A stretch of 64,000 nt of DNA from Cryptomeria japonica (GCF_030272615.1 NC_081413.1:20120785-20184784); one strand, 5' to 3'. Positions 11,405-23,645 are shown, counted from the stretch's first letter. A program made the numbers and translations. Notes: generated from the letters alone by a model not told the origin.

Positions 11405-12900
11405 CTTCTTGGCTAGTCATATGGTTCTTCTCAAATTTGTATTACAAAATCTCCTTGTATACAAGTTTATGATTACTCTAGCTTCAAAAGGTACCCTGTA
11501 AAAGATTGACCAAAATTGGAGTTTTTTAAGGAAGGAAAAAATATTTGGTATGTTGGGATAAAAAAATTATCTATTGAGAGAAAAGGGGGATTGAGAATGA
11601 GATCTTATTACCTTAATAATGTGGTATTAATTGTCAAACTTTATCATAAATGATGTGTGGAAGAGGATATTTTATGGGGGAACATTATGATATTCAAACG
11701 CTTGAATCTCAAAAAACATTCTTTCATTCCTAGGATGCCTACCCTAGGGAAGGGGTTTTAAATTTGAAAAATCATTGTGGTGTGGAGTAATATGTTAAAA
11801 AATCTATAATCTATTTTGGCTAGTGGTAAAGGGTGATAAAGAGATGATGCATACGAATAGAAGTGCTCCTTAAGAGTAGAGTTTCTTGAGCTCCATTATT
11901 TGAAGTTTACATGTATAGAAGCTAGTTGGACTTCAATGCAATTCTACATCGAGTAATATGAGGATTTAGAAATGGAAACTTAAAGACCAATGGCCTAGTC
12001 AATAATATTCCTTTCTTATCAATAGTTTGGATTGTATCTTAGCTTTGTAGAAGGTTCTCTAGACACTTGAATATCCTTGGATGTGGCTTCATGGGTTTTG
12101 GAATTTACTTTATGAAAACTATTTATATAATACTTTGATGGTTGGAAACTTTGATGTTGACAATTTTAATCTCTAGAACATATTGTGGCATCCTTAAGGT
12201 TGCACTAAAGTTAATTCTTTCTAAAGGTTGGTCTTTTTAGGCAAAAAAATAAAAAAATCACTAGGTTAACCTTAAAAAAAATAGTTTAATTAAATCAAGA
12301 AAATGCGTTCTTTCTTTTAAGGATGAAGAGGAAAATAAACATATATTATTACCTTACCCCTTTGCCAATTTTCTCTTGTATTTATGGGCTAATCCTATGG
12401 GCAATCAATGGAAAGTTCATGACTCAATTTGTGATTTTTGTGTGAATTAGATGATGATCTCTTCCGAGCCAAATTTATCAATTTATTTAGTGTTATTCAT
12501 TCTAATTTGATTTGGTGGAACATAATCAAAGGATCTTCAATGAGAGTGGAAACCATATTAGTCAAGTCTAGGGATAATTTATAACCAAAATCATAGGAAT
12601 TTGTTTGAATTCAATATGCTCAACCAAGTTCTTAGTGGGAACTCCTATAGTCTTTAACAAATTGGTTGTCCCTACTCTCCTTCACCTATTTCCTTTAGTA
12701 TAAATATTCTTCAAAAAGACACCATTGTTTTATGGGAAAACTCCTTTATAGGCTTGACTAAAATCAATGTTGACAATCCTTAACTTGAAACAAACCCAAA
12801 AATAATGGTATGGAATGTCTCTATCATGATTATAATGGCATGAGTATTTTGTAATTTACATGAATCTTAGACATTATTTGTTGTTCAATTAAATGCTAAA
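11405..12900 (+). mobile_element. Decayed LINE (non-LTR retrotransposon), RT C-terminal region
   Basis: Frame-broken translations resemble the downstream part of plant LINE reverse transcriptases. Near 11,580-11,650 one frame reads KGGLRMRSYYLNNVVLIVKL, like the family's K-G-G-L-G ... N-x-A-L-L-x-K-L segment. Near 12,320-12,400 another reads DEEENKHILLPYPFANFLLY, like the zf-RVT segment E-E-S-x-x-H-x-x-x-x-C-P-F-A. Many stops and shifts show an old, dead copy. The CACTA end abuts it at 11,404/11,405. Confidence 0.55.
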
Positions 12901-13059
12901 GTGATAACCATTCATCAAGATTTGTTGCAAGCTTAGAAAAGGCAAATCCCTAACATTATCCTAGAGACATTCTAAGAATCTACCAATGTCAATAAGCTTA
13001 CTTCCTTTGATTTTTAGCAATGACAACATATAAATGATTGTAATAAAGACATCAACATT

Positions 13060-13420
13060 ATCATCTATGTTTTCACATTTGTTTAGAGAAGACATATTAG
13101 ATGAGAGAGAGATCAGGGTGTTTATTTCTTGGTGAAATCCCTTTCTAACTAGAATGGCATATGGATGGTAACTAGGGATAATTAGGAATGCCCTATTAAG
13201 ATTTGGACAAAGAATGATGCTTTTTGTAAATACTAAATTTCATACTATCCCTAAATTTATGTGCTTTACCAAATTTGCTAGTTTTGTTGGGTTTCTTTTA
13301 GTTTCATTATGGCTAACATTGCTATCTTATTTTGATTTAAATGTTTTTCGCATTGGTCATTTATTTTTAACTTACATATCTTTTGAAGACTAACAAACCC
13401 ATCATGTAATCTATTCTTTT
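13060..13420. repeat. Repeat shared with 39,548-39,880, downstream of CXE copy 1
   Basis: From CATCTATGTTTTCACATTTG the sequence parallels 39,548 onward, sharing for example AATTAGGAATGCCCT and AAGAATGATGCTTTT with moderate divergence. Both copies lie on the 3' side of a carboxylesterase gene, so it may have been part of the duplicated segment. It may equally be a piece of a dispersed repeat. Confidence 0.6.
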
Positions 13421-13610
13421 TTATCTTTTACCCTTTTGTTAAAAACTCATTTATTTTAATAAAAAATTGCCACACATCATCTTCCAATCTATTATAAAAC
13501 TTAATTTATATAAACTCCTTAAAATTTCCAAATAGAAATAAAGATCCACAATAATTTAATTTATAAGAAGTAAAACAACAAGAAAAGAGGCAGCGCCCCC
13601 ATTCTTCCAA

Positions 13611-14663
13611 TCATCTCTGCATGAAATCAGAGATATCATCAATGAAATCAGAAGACAAGTCATAAGGCATCAAAGGAAATCCATGAACGCCGTTTTCATA
13701 GAACATAAGCCCAACTTCCTTCTTCATCTTCTTCAGATAATCAAAATACCGCAGCTGCCAATCTCGCAGTGTGTCAAGCCCTCCAATCACAACCAAACTC
13801 TTCGGCAAGGGAACCGCCGAAATATCGGCGCCGCCGGGCCCCACCACATTCGCCGCCGGGTGATCTCTGTTCGCCCCCTCCGGCAAAAACGCCCTCCACG
13901 ACCAATCGCAGGCGTCCACAGAAATCAACGGAACGTCCGTCAAAGCCAACTCCGACGGCGTCCTTTCCTCCCCTCCAAAAAAGGGCTGTATCAAAACATG
14001 CCCCACGACATTCATTGGCGTCAAGTCCTCCTTCCCCTCTGCCACGCGGCATCCGACGTGGTGAACAATATTCCCTCCGGCGCTCTCCCCCATCAGAAAA
14101 CAGCGTGACACGTCAGCGCCACGCGGCAGAAAGCGATTCTCAGCGTGGTCGTTCCGGAGCCACAAGAGAGCAGCGTAGCAGTCTTCATAAGCAACGGGAA
14201 ACTTGTGTTCGGGTGCCAGCCTGTAATCCACCGAGACTACCACCACACGCCGCCGTTTCGCCAGCCGCCGGCAAAACACATCATAGCCCACTTCTGCAGC
14301 GGACAACGTGCAGAAACCCCCGCCGTGAAAATACACCACCACCGGCAGCACCTCTGTTTCATCGCCGTTTTCTTGTACCGGAACAAAGAGGCGGACCCAG
14401 ACGCCGTTAACGTGGTCTATAACGGCGTCTCTGGTATATACTCCATGTTTGGGTATCTCGTTGGCGGGGACAGGGGGAGCGAGGCACCATATAAGCCACG
14501 CCGCCAGACGCCTGTTAACGGTGCCGTCGCTTCTCTGTGATAAATAGACGCCTGCTTTTACAGCCCAGCACAGCCATCGCACGCGTAGAGGAAGGCTGCT
14601 CCTAATTTGGTCCACTTGCCTTCTTGTTAAAAGCACCCTCACATTCTCTGCATTCCTCTCCAT
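13611..14663 (-). CDS. Carboxylesterase (plant CXE, GID1-like alpha/beta hydrolase), copy 1
   Basis: An intact single-exon gene of 350 residues. The start is the ATG at 14663; the frame is open further upstream but offers no ATG there. Oxyanion-hole motif HGGGF is at residues 113-117, nucleophile motif GESAG at 192-196 (Ser194), and the probable acid and base are Asp297 (in GGLDT) and His327 (in NGVHGF). Keeping the catalytic His argues for an active esterase, not a gibberellin receptor, since GID1 receptors have lost it. No signal peptide is apparent, so it is probably cytosolic. Family enzymes hydrolyse ester bonds of small metabolites; the substrate cannot be read from sequence. The gene is far more GC-rich than its surroundings. 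The closest relative here is the minus-strand copy at 45,470-46,504, with large identical blocks. An antisense open frame across it is a by-product of GC-rich coding sequence. Confidence 0.95.
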   Translation of the reverse strand: MERNAENVRVLLTRRQVDQIRSSLPLRVRWLCWAVKAGVYLSQRSDGTVNRRLAAWLIWCLAPPVPANEIPKHGVYTRDAVIDHVNGVWVRLFVPVQENGDETEVLPVVVYFHGGGFCTLSAAEVGYDVFCRRLAKRRRVVVVSVDYRLAPEHKFPVAYEDCYAALLWLRNDHAENRFLPRGADVSRCFLMGESAGGNIVHHVGCRVAEGKEDLTPMNVVGHVLIQPFFGGEERTPSELALTDVPLISVDACDWSWRAFLPEGANRDHPAANVVGPGGADISAVPLPKSLVVIGGLDTLRDWQLRYFDYLKKMKKEVGLMFYENGVHGFPLMPYDLSSDFIDDISDFMQR

Positions 14664-14924
14664 TGATGAGTTTCGTTGTGAATCAAGAGCGAATGGTTTT
14701 AAGGGCTGCTGAGAGAAGTGGCCTTTTATTTTCACGGAAATTTGTAGGTAAGGCTTTACCAAATTATATCATGGGAATCCGTTCGTTGCATTCATACATG
14801 GTCTCGGACAAATGCACCGTTTCTGCAATGGCCTAACAGTACGTCAATATGCTCGGGCATTGAATTGAATAGTGGTATGGTGGGCCCATGAGGTAAAGTC
14901 CAGGATAGCTCTTTTCAAGTAAGG

Positions 14925-14934
14925 CTTTTATATA
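14925..14934 (-). promoter_or_regulatory. Candidate TATA box for CXE copy 1
   Basis: The minus strand reads TATATAAAAG about 260 bp upstream of the CXE1 start codon. The match is good and the orientation is right, but the distance implies a long 5' leader. AT-rich flanks make chance matches common. Confidence 0.35.
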
Positions 14935-15153
14935 AGTTTATTATTTTGTCATCTGCTCTTCGTTAAGTAGCTTTTGATGATCCTTTCTAATTTGCTGGTT
15001 GTATAATAGTTTAAATCTATGCTTTTTGTTCGAGTTTAATGCTCTTGGATTTGAGTCTTCTTGCAGCTGTTGCAACAGCTGCATTCTTTATTTGTAATTG
15101 GTATTTTTTTTTTGAAAAATTATTAGTGAAATTTAATCGGTTTTTAATTATGT

Positions 15154-15358
15154 CTAGATGTCTATTACATTCAAATGGACGTAAAAACTTCAAAAGTTAT
15201 TTAATTTGACAAATAAGAATAATGTATTTAATATTTATTATTATTATTAGATTTTATCATGTCTATTACATTCAAATGGATGTAAAAACTTCAAAAGTTA
15301 TTTAATTTGACAAATAAGAATAATGTATTTAATATTTATTATTATTATTAGATTTTAT
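15154..15358. repeat. 101-bp tandem duplication
   Basis: Two copies of a unit containing GTCTATTACATTCAAATGG, offset by 101 bp and ending in (ATT)n-like sequence. It is AT-rich and non-coding. Confidence 0.85.
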
Positions 15359-15559
15359 CAGTTTTCAATGTAATGTTCTTTTATATTCAAATCAGAAATT
15401 CGACAAAAATAAATAAAATATATATTTAATTTCTTTCTTTTATTATTAGATTTTATAAGTTTTAAATACAATTTTTTATTTTTTTTTCAAATGAGAAAAT
15501 TTGTCAAAGTTGAGATTTAATCAGTCTGAGCATTTTAGGAAAATGATGTTTCAACCTTG

Positions 15560-16690
15560 TATTTACATAAGGTTACTATTTATATTTGAGCACAAATTGG
15601 TCCAAAATTTTCGCTAAAGCTTTAGATTGGCTAGATAAGCATGTTGGTAGATTTTCGTTGCAAGATCATGTCTAGATTTGAAGATATTAAAGCTTTTGTT
15701 TCTGAAAATTGTGAACGATATTTTTTAAGTTAATTTTGAAGGCTTTAGAGGCTCCAAAATGATTTGAAAGTGTTCATAGCTGGCGCTTGATAGAACATTT
15801 TGCAATCTTTTCGGTGCTTCAAACGGTTCATGAATAGAACACCAGCTCAAAAGTTATGGCTTTCGGATGTTGGGTCTCTTGAAATAGGAAATATTAAAAA
15901 TGTGTTGGGCACATAAATGAGCTATAAAAGGGAGTTACACGTATTGGGTGCCACTTTTTGAGTGGTTTTGACACATCACAGGGCAACTTTCATTGGAGAT
16001 AAGTGGGGTGCCACTTTTTGGGTGGTTTTAGCCCATGGTTTTGTAATACCTTTTGTTGGTTTCATGTATTGTATCTCCTGTATTTTAGCTGCATGAGATG
16101 GAGGTTGTGCATAGAATCTTATAGCTCTTGAGTTATCTTTGGATCTCTAGTTGGTGATACTCCTGTGAGAAGCTTGCTCTGCAAGTATATTGTATTTTGT
16201 TGTCAATTTCTAAATAATATATTAGGTATCTTTTAGAGTACGGGGTTTTTCTATTGAAAGGGTTTTCCTTATGATATATCTTGTGTTTATTGTTAATCTA
16301 TTTGCATGTTGTATATCTCCTTCTATGTGTGTTTCTTATTCTATAACACTTTAAGATTTATAAGAAAAATTGCATTATTTGCCCTACTAGATTAGTGTTA
16401 GGAAGTCATTTTTGCACCTCAACTTGGACTTTCAGTTGGTATCAGAGCGTGGCTAGTTTTGGTTACATTGTTGGGAAGTAGATATTTAATATGATTTTAG
16501 TTTGAGTGAGAGCTTTTGCAGAGTATTTTTTAAATCTTGTTGCAGGAAGAAGATGGCAAGAACATCTAAAAAAGTTGATGTGGATAAGTATAATGGCAGT
16601 AACTTCAAACTCTTAAAGTTAAAAAATGGAAGACATGCTCATGGATAGAGATCTAAGGGCTATAATATCTGGAACAAAACCTCATACTAC
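15560..16690 (+). mobile_element. Copia element fragment: 5' LTR, PBS and start of gag
   Basis: The LTR ends at about 16434 (ACTTTCA) and is followed by TTGGTATCAGAGC at 16436-16448. That is the classic plant Copia primer-binding site for initiator tRNA-Met. After a short leader, ATG at 16553 opens gag-like sequence (VDVDKYNGSNFKLLKLK). A shift then moves it to a frame with MEDMLMDRDLRAIISGTKP, typical of the Copia Gag N-terminus (UBN2-type). Similarity is lost before the Tat element at 16,827, and no Copia pol was seen beyond that element. The LTR start was not resolved; about 15.56 kb is a guess. Confidence 0.75.
16436..16448 (+). other. Copia primer-binding site (initiator tRNA-Met)
   Basis: TTGGTATCAGAGC is complementary to the 3' end of plant initiator tRNA-Met and sits one base after the proposed LTR end. 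Confidence 0.85.
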
Positions 16691-16826
16691 AAATTCACCT
16701 AATAGGTTTAATATTGAGTTTCCTCTACCATAGGGGTCAATGTATATCTTTTAGTCTCAATATACCACTATATATAATATTTCCAATAGCATAAGTATTT
16801 GAAACCTCATATCAGGACTTACAATG

Positions 16827-18212
16827 TGTAGTCACACAAATCTGTCCAGCTTAATTAAATAAATATTTGCTATTTATTTGATTAAAAATCCACTAGCCAT
16901 CAATTATTAAATTAATATTTAATTAATTCATCTCCAAACATTCTTCTATTAATTAAATAAATTATTCAATTTATTTTAATTAATTCATTAAACCAAATTC
17001 AAATCAATTAAATAAATAAAATCTATTTATTTAATAAAATCCCCTTTTCCTCTTTTAAATAAATTAAATAAAACATTTATTTAATTCATTATCCCCACCC
17101 CACTTGCATTTTCCTACAAATGCAACTTGCACACATTTATTGGAATAAATAAATTTTTATTTTAAATAAAATCTTATTTTCCCTCACCCACCAAATCCAC
17201 TTGCAAAATCTAATCCCCTTCTAGATTCTTCTAACCCTTTCCTAATTAGCCTAATCCATCCCCTAATTATTGTCACATTCCTAAGCAAAATGGAGTCACT
17301 TCTCAAAGACTCCAAAGTCTTTGAAAAGCATTTAATGCTTTGTGTGTTCAACAAATTAACCCCCAAAGTCTTCCAAGACCACTAATGGCTCTTACATGAC
17401 CATTTATGGCTCTTACATAACCATTTATGGTTATTTCAAACTTGTCCCCCCAAACATTTATTGTTTTGACCATATTCATCCATTTCACATTTGCACAAGA
17501 GTTTATCCATTGGATAAAAGCTTTATTCTTTGAATAAAGAGTTTATTCATTCAACCAACCTTGACTTTAATTCCCAAGGTCATATCAGGAATTTAATGCT
17601 TATTCTCTCCCCTCTCAACCTATCTCACATTGACACTTGTCATTCTGGGATTGGGTTGAAAGCCCTCACATGGATTTGAAATCATTCAATCCTGACCCTT
17701 GTTGAGATTACTCAATCTCAACCATCCATTGCTCCATTTTTCCTATAAATAGAGCCCATTTCTTCATAATCCAGATCCTGAAAACTTGTATGCATTTAAG
17801 CTATAGGCATTTTAAGAGAGCATTTTAGCATAAGCAATCTAATATCTTGTTATTTTGGTGAAAATATATCATTTTAGCATCAATAGCATAGTATTAGTTT
17901 TTCATTTCACATTTAGAGCTATACTACAAACTCAATCCTCCATAAGCATCCATAGTGCAAAAAGTTGCTGAGAGCTACACTATTTTGGAACTTGGAGAGG
18001 AGAGGAACAAGGGAGAAAGAAACTAAGAGCATGTTAGGAGGTATTTGGAGATGCCTCATCATGTTTGCTTTGATAGTTAAATATGCTTTCATGTTTTTAG
18101 TATCTCTCTTGATATGCCTGTTTAGATTAGTCTTTGATTAAATAACACTAACGGTTTCGTGTCTTTTGTGTTATTTGTCATTTGCTAATCTTGTCCATTT
18201 AGGAGGGCATCA
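16827..18212 (+). repeat. 5' LTR of the Tat element
   Basis: It matches the 3' LTR throughout with about 12 substitutions and one 1-bp indel counted by eye. The first 350 bp are extremely AT-rich, with repeated TTTATTTAAT-type words. The promoter region is in the last third. The terminus is CATCA. Confidence 0.95.
17744..17750 (+). promoter_or_regulatory. LTR TATA box
   Basis: CCTATAAATAGAGCCC has the consensus plant TATA form and lies about 470 bp before the LTR end. The same string is kept in the 3' LTR at 34774-34780. It is the likely start region for genomic RNA. Confidence 0.7.
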
Positions 18213-18214
18213 TT

Positions 18215-18235
18215 TGGTGGACCCGATGTGAACCC
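18215..18235 (+). other. Primer-binding site, tRNA-Trp-like
   Basis: TGGTGGACCCGATGTGAACC begins two bases after the LTR. Its reverse complement ends in TCCACCA and resembles the 3' end of plant tRNA-Trp, recalled as ending CACGTCGGGTTCACCA, with a few mismatches. The presence of a PBS here is firm; the tRNA identity is tentative. Confidence 0.6.
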
Positions 18236-18297
18236 AACCACCAAAAACATATCATTTTTTTAACTAACATGTCTGATTGTTGAAATTGTCACACAGG

Positions 18298-18535
18298 TTG
18301 CGCTTTGACGCTATTGAACACGTTCCAGCGCTACCGTCATTTATGCTTTTAGCGCTATTGTTCTTACAATAGCGCTATTGACCAAATTTCAGCGCTTTTG
18401 CAACTGTTTTAGCGCTTTGGTAGTTCTTCTAGCGCTATTGACAAACTTCTAGCGCTTTGGCCTCTCTGTCTCTCCCCTTCTTTAAGCGCTTTTGTGTTAA
18501 GTAGCGCCTCTGCTTAAACACAGACTAGCGCTATT
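18298..18535 (+). repeat. Phased AGCGCT palindrome array in the leader
   Basis: AGCGCT occurs at 18327, 18351, 18371, 18391, 18411, 18431, 18451, 18485 and 18526, plus degenerate copies near 18300, 18308 and 18503. Six consecutive copies are exactly 20 bp apart. The usual context is TAGCGCTATTG or AGCGCTTTGG; the spacers differ. The hexamer is self-complementary. The array starts about 85 bp after the 5' LTR. Confidence 0.9.
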
Positions 18536-20857
18536 GTAACAAAGTGTCATCCAAATCACCTTGTAACCACAAAAATGGAAATTCTTAGGCTTGTGGAAGC
18601 CCCCCTTGAACATCGATTTTACTAACACGTTTTTGTTTGTGCAGGTTAAAAACTCACTATAAAAACCACAAACTTGTCTTTTGGTGCTTAAAAACTTGAC
18701 AAACACAAAATTGTATTGCTTTCTAATTAGGATAAATTATCTTTTGGTGCTTAAAATCAACAAACAAATTTGCTTTCCTTGCATCAAACTTGAAAAATCA
18801 CAAGCCACACTTCAATTTTGGGCAAATAAAAAGAACAATCCACTTGTTTAGATTTTTGCAAAACAAATTTTACTTCAAGCAAATGTGTTTTTCATTAAGT
18901 TGACCAGGATTTTCAAATTCTAGAGTACAAAACACATTGCCTTTGAAAGTTAAAAAGAACACCATGGCTGTTGGAGCAACATCTTCAAATAGTTAGACCA
19001 CATTTTGAAATGATGGATTAAAAAGAACAAGTGTTTTACGTGTTTGGCACGCTTGTGCACAAAGGTCAGTCGAGTGGTCCTACCTCTAACACACACTATC
19101 TTCTCCCTTGGCTGTCATGGTCCTAGGTGCAAGAGAAAAGTGTTAGTAACACTCAAAATTTTATCTTTTTAAGAGAGGCCTGCCAAGGGATCGATACTCT
19201 TGGGAACGACCTCGAGCAGTAAATCCTTCGAGCCGCTATAGAAATCAGGTGAGAGCAAAAGCTGTAGCCTTGGGTATAGCTGTTCCTACAGTGTAACTGG
19301 CCGAAAGGACAAATGGGCCCCACCACCAGTTACAAGGCTCTTAAGTGAGTCACTGCAAAATGAACTTATGTCCAAAAACATCGAACATGACTAAACACCT
19401 TTAAGTAGTAGCCCACCCGTTCTATTGATTGAGGATATTTGCGATGCAATTTAGTGCAAGAGCATAGATGGTTTTGCTCCCAAGATACTCACCATACATA
19501 TTTCCTTGAGTAGAAACATAGCTTTTTGAAAAGTCACTTGTGGCTTGATAAAAGTGGTGACTCCCCCATCATAGGGATCATCTATTTGTTATGCTCGTGC
19601 AAGACTTAGTATATCACATCCTTACCTACCACGACGAGATTCATAAGGTATGTAGTACCAAAGTCGAAGAAATATCAAGATGTGGGCTAAATTTATCACA
19701 ACTGGCCATTTGACCTTAGGGATAAAAAGTGTTTGAAGTGTGTTCGTTTTAAAGGCCAAGTGCAAATTGAGCCGACTTCAGGATTTGGAAATACACCGTA
19801 AAATACATCTAAAGGAAGGGTCATATACAAGTCCAAGGATTGGGTTGATTTAGACCCATACTCATTTGTGCCTTTTAGGCAACATTTTGGTGTTTGTGTG
19901 CTTGCTTTGTTTTCTTGTCAAAGAAAAATCAGAAAGTCAATCCCAAAAACAAAGTATTCATCCAACATTTCTCAAATACAACCAGAAACATGAAAAACAA
20001 AGTGCAAACAAATAGTCAAAAACTTATGACCATTCTTCACATCTTGCGAAAGAAGAAGTGTCATCAGAATATCAACTTGAAAAGAAGACCATTAAGCTCA
20101 AAGGCTTTGATCAAAAGAAGGAAGTTCTTCTATATCAATAGACAAATCTTTGTCTCACATAGAGTCTTTCTACATCGTATGCGTCTCTACCTTCAAGGAA
20201 AAACAAACAAATTTGATTCCGAATCATTGAACCGCAGAGCTTTTATGCAATATAGAGCTCTGAGTTATCACAAAAACGAAGGAGGTAAGATTAATCCCAA
20301 CTTCTTCCCAAACGTCTGCATCACCTACAACACAGCTCGAGAAATACCTCCAACACCTGAAAGGGAAGAGGTAGAGTTTGTCCCATTTGTAACACAAAGT
20401 TTTTATTGAAGTTGAAAACATTTTCATCCATCATCTTTTTCGTACATCATCACTTCATCATCAATCCGTTCCAACTCTCAAAATATTAAGAGGTTCTTGT
20501 CCCAAGTTCTCTTTTGGATATTGTTTGAAATCAAACACTTCACATCACTTTTAGATTGTTTCTACATCTAGGATAAGCTCATCCTAAGAAACACATCTAC
20601 GCAGGTTAAAACTAGTTCATGAGTAAATCCTCTCATTACTAGGTAGTTAAATCTATAACACATCTCAGATTTCTCTATACCTTATCACATCAAAATCTTA
20701 TCAAACAAGAAAGCAATTCAAAGAAGGAATTCCGGTTACATCTACCTTAAAAGTGTTAAAAATCCACATACCACACAATCCACCAATCATCAAATTCTCA
20801 TTTCATCAAAAACTTATCATCATTTTCATGCAATTTCAAAAAAGACTCATAAACAAA
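18536..20857 (+). other. Tat leader between the palindrome array and gag
   Basis: A long untranslated-looking leader of the kind found in Tat elements. A frame at 19894-20409 (171 codons, Lys/Arg-rich, no ATG at its start) is the only long one and could be a relic of an ORF1 like those reported upstream of gag in some Tat relatives, but support is weak. No domain was recognised. Confidence 0.5.
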
Positions 20858-22562
20858 ATGGCTCAAACCTGATCACAGTCCCGACAATGAGAAATAGAAA
20901 TAGAAGAAGAAGAAGAGGAAAATCTCAATGAATTCCAAGAAGCACTTGGAGGAAATGCGAATGACGAAAACCCAAGTACTCCTACTCCTGCAACAATAGA
21001 AAGGGCTCAGCATAACCCTCTCTTTAACAGATTGTTTGACGAAATACTCAGGAGCAATGCGGATGCTCACTTCTTAAAGCTTGCTCAAGAAGGAGCAAAA
21101 ACTCCCCTCTAACTTTGATCTTGCCCAATTAAGACAAGCATCAGAAAGACAAAGTCTCCATGAAGAGGAAAGAGGTAGAGATCCCATCAGATATAACATT
21201 CCTCGAGGTAACCCACCACCTCCTCCTCCAAATGAAATGGAGATGTTGCGGCAACAAGTCGAGAATCTCGCCCAACAACTTCATAGTGGTGTCAAGATTA
21301 ACCAATTCTCACTCAATGACATTTGTCCCTATCCTTTTGATAGGAATCTTTACATGCCACCATTTCCACGAGGATTCGAAACACCCAAATTTGAAAAATA
21401 TAGAGGAAAGGGGGATCCCCGTGATCATGTCTGAGAATTTCATTCCGCTTGTCTTGAAGTGGCATATGAAGACACCTACCTAATGCGCCCTTTTCCCCAA
21501 GGCTTGGGAGGAACAACCACATCATGGTTTTCCCGACTACCAAGTGGCATTAGAACATTTGAGGAACTTATCCAAAAATTCCTCACTCATTACTCTCATA
21601 ACATTGAACGCAACATTACCATGGCTGATCTATGCAACACCAAACAAAAACCAGGTGAACAATTCTCAGTATTCCTGCAACGATGGCGTCAAATGTCTAG
21701 AAGATGTTCTCTTCAATTACCTAAACGAGAACTAGTGGAAATATTCATTTCCAACTTAAACGAAGAAATGGAATTTCACCTGGATGTCAAAGACACAGAC
21801 TCTTTTAATGATATGATCACCAAGGGTTTAAAATGTGAACGGGCACTCATCAAGAAAGGACTCATCAAAATCTTTAATGAACCAAAAGATGCTCTTCACC
21901 CGCGCTTCAATAGCGATAAACCAAACTTCTGGAATAAAAACAAGAATATCGTCAATGATGGGGTTGTGGATGCCCGGACTATCCAAAATGCACAACCTGT
22001 GGTTCGGTTTGCAGGACAAAATCCTCCACCTCAGAATAACACAAATGTTCCTTCCAATCAAGGTCGCATCACATCTCATGATGAACCTAGACCTCGTCAG
22101 CAAAAATAGAAACGCACATACACTCCCTTAGGGGAACCCATTGAAACAGTGTTGCGACAACTCATTTCTCAAAATTTGGTCACTCTACCTAAACTATCAA
22201 ACTATGAGCCTCAGGTCAAACCGACATGGTGGAGAGATATTGAACACTGTGAATTCCATCAAGGGAGAGGACACAAGACAAGTAATTGTCACCGATTGAA
22301 AGATCTCATTTAGGATCTTATTGATCAAGGAGAAATTGAAATTGAAGGACATGACCCAAAAACAACCAATAATGATCATCTGATGTTCAAAAATCCACTT
22401 CCATCACAAGATCAAAGGGGTCCTTCCACTTCCAGGCGAGGCACTGATACCATTGATTATACACAGGCTGCGTATAATTACACTGTAAATCATCTGTATG
22501 ATGCCAATGAATAAATTGCAACCATAACCTTCAAAAATCCCAACTCAAATTGCAATGTTGTT
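20858..22562 (+). pseudogene. gag: Tat gag (capsid and zinc knuckle), broken
   Basis: From ATG at 20858 the frame has two early stops, an acidic stretch (about 20888-20990), and a one-base shift near 21,080. It then follows the main frame through the capsid region. Recognisable pieces are PKFEKYRGKGDPRDHV, the capsid-like SWFSRLPSGIRTFEELIQKF, GEQFSVFLQRWRQM, and a zinc-knuckle-like CEFHQGRGHKTSNC near 22,247-22,290. In-frame stops: TGA 21432-21434, TAG 22107-22109, TAG 22311-22313 and TAA 22512-22514. Apart from the early shift the frame is continuous into protease and pol, so these are point mutations. Gag normally forms the particle and packages the RNA; this copy cannot make full-length Gag. 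Confidence 0.85.
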
Positions 22563-23645
22563 ATGCGTCACGGCAAAGTTACCATCAAGGCAGCTCCACA
22601 AGGCACCGCCTCCATCCCAAAGCAGTACAATCTTGTGGAACAATTAGACAAAACCCCTGCGCTTATATCCATTTTAGAGCTATTGCGTCTATCGCCCTCT
22701 CATAAAACTATCTTGGATCAAGCACTCCAAGAGGCATCAGTCCCTGCAAATCTGAATACAGACCAATTTCAAGCCATGGTTGGAAGTCTAAAGTCATCAC
22801 CTTGTCTCACTTTTTCCGAAAGTGACAACTCTTCCTTCCAGCAACCTCATAACGCCTCACTCCACATCGAAGGATTTATTAACCAGCATAGGATCAAGCG
22901 AGTCTTGATCAATAATGGAGCAGGCCTGAATATTTGTACACTACAATTGGTCACAGCATTGAGATATGTGATAGAATCAGTGGATCCTCGCAAGAAGATC
23001 ACAATCAAAGCCTATGATGATGCAGAGCGTTCATCCAAAGGAGCTATGGTACTACCAATCCGAGTGGGCCCCATGGTAAAGCACATCATTTGTCAGGTTC
23101 TGGACCTTCCTCTGCCATACAATCTATTGTTAGGAAGACCTTGGATACATGCCATGCAAGCCGTTCCATCTACCTACCATCAATTTATCAAGTTCCCACA
23201 TAACGGTGTAGAGATCACAATCCTAGGCGATGCAAATCCCTTTGCGTTTTGCCATAATATCAGTCATCAACTAGAGATTACCGTTCCTAATAATAGAGAA
23301 GCCATTTCCTCCACATCATATATAAGTCCCGCCTCTCTTGCCAGTTCAAACACCACTATACCAAAGCAAGAAAAGCTTAAGATGAAAATGGCAGAGGAAG
23401 GTCCTGGGGAATACAACTTGAGTCAACTCTTTTGTGTGGGACAAATGCCCACTTCTCCTAGAACACATGGTAAACCACAGCAGGTACTCTAGCAACCACT
23501 AAAAATACTAGCATGTGCTTTGACGCCTTTCGTTCTTGGAAAGAGTCAAGAGGAAGAAACACAAGATGAGGACTTAGCGGAATGGATCTATAAGGATCCC
23601 CTCACCACTGATATACCGCGAGTTACACTTCCTACGGATCAGTAT
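22563..23645 (+). pseudogene. Tat retroviral-type aspartic protease region, catalytic Asp lost
   Basis: The same frame as gag continues. The protease core is LHIEGFINQHRIKRVL followed by INNGAGLNIC, and later LLLGRPWIHAM. The active-site motif should read I-D-N-G-A/S; here codon 22911-22913 is AAT (Asn), a G-to-A change of the catalytic Asp. The region is cut by a stop, TAG at 23490-23492 (before CAACCA, probably once CAG). The enzyme would normally cleave the Gag-Pol polyprotein. Confidence 0.8.

Noticed and set aside
13683-14540. Long plus-strand open frames opposite CXE copy 1 (and the same at 45,508-46,207)
   Set aside because: They are antisense shadows of GC-rich coding sequence, Arg/Pro/Ser-rich with no domain, and they occur in both paralogues only because the sense strand is conserved.
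18298-18535. CRISPR-like regular repeat spacing
   Set aside because: The repeat is a 6-bp palindrome with about 14-bp spacers inside a plant retrotransposon; there are no long direct repeats and no cas genes.
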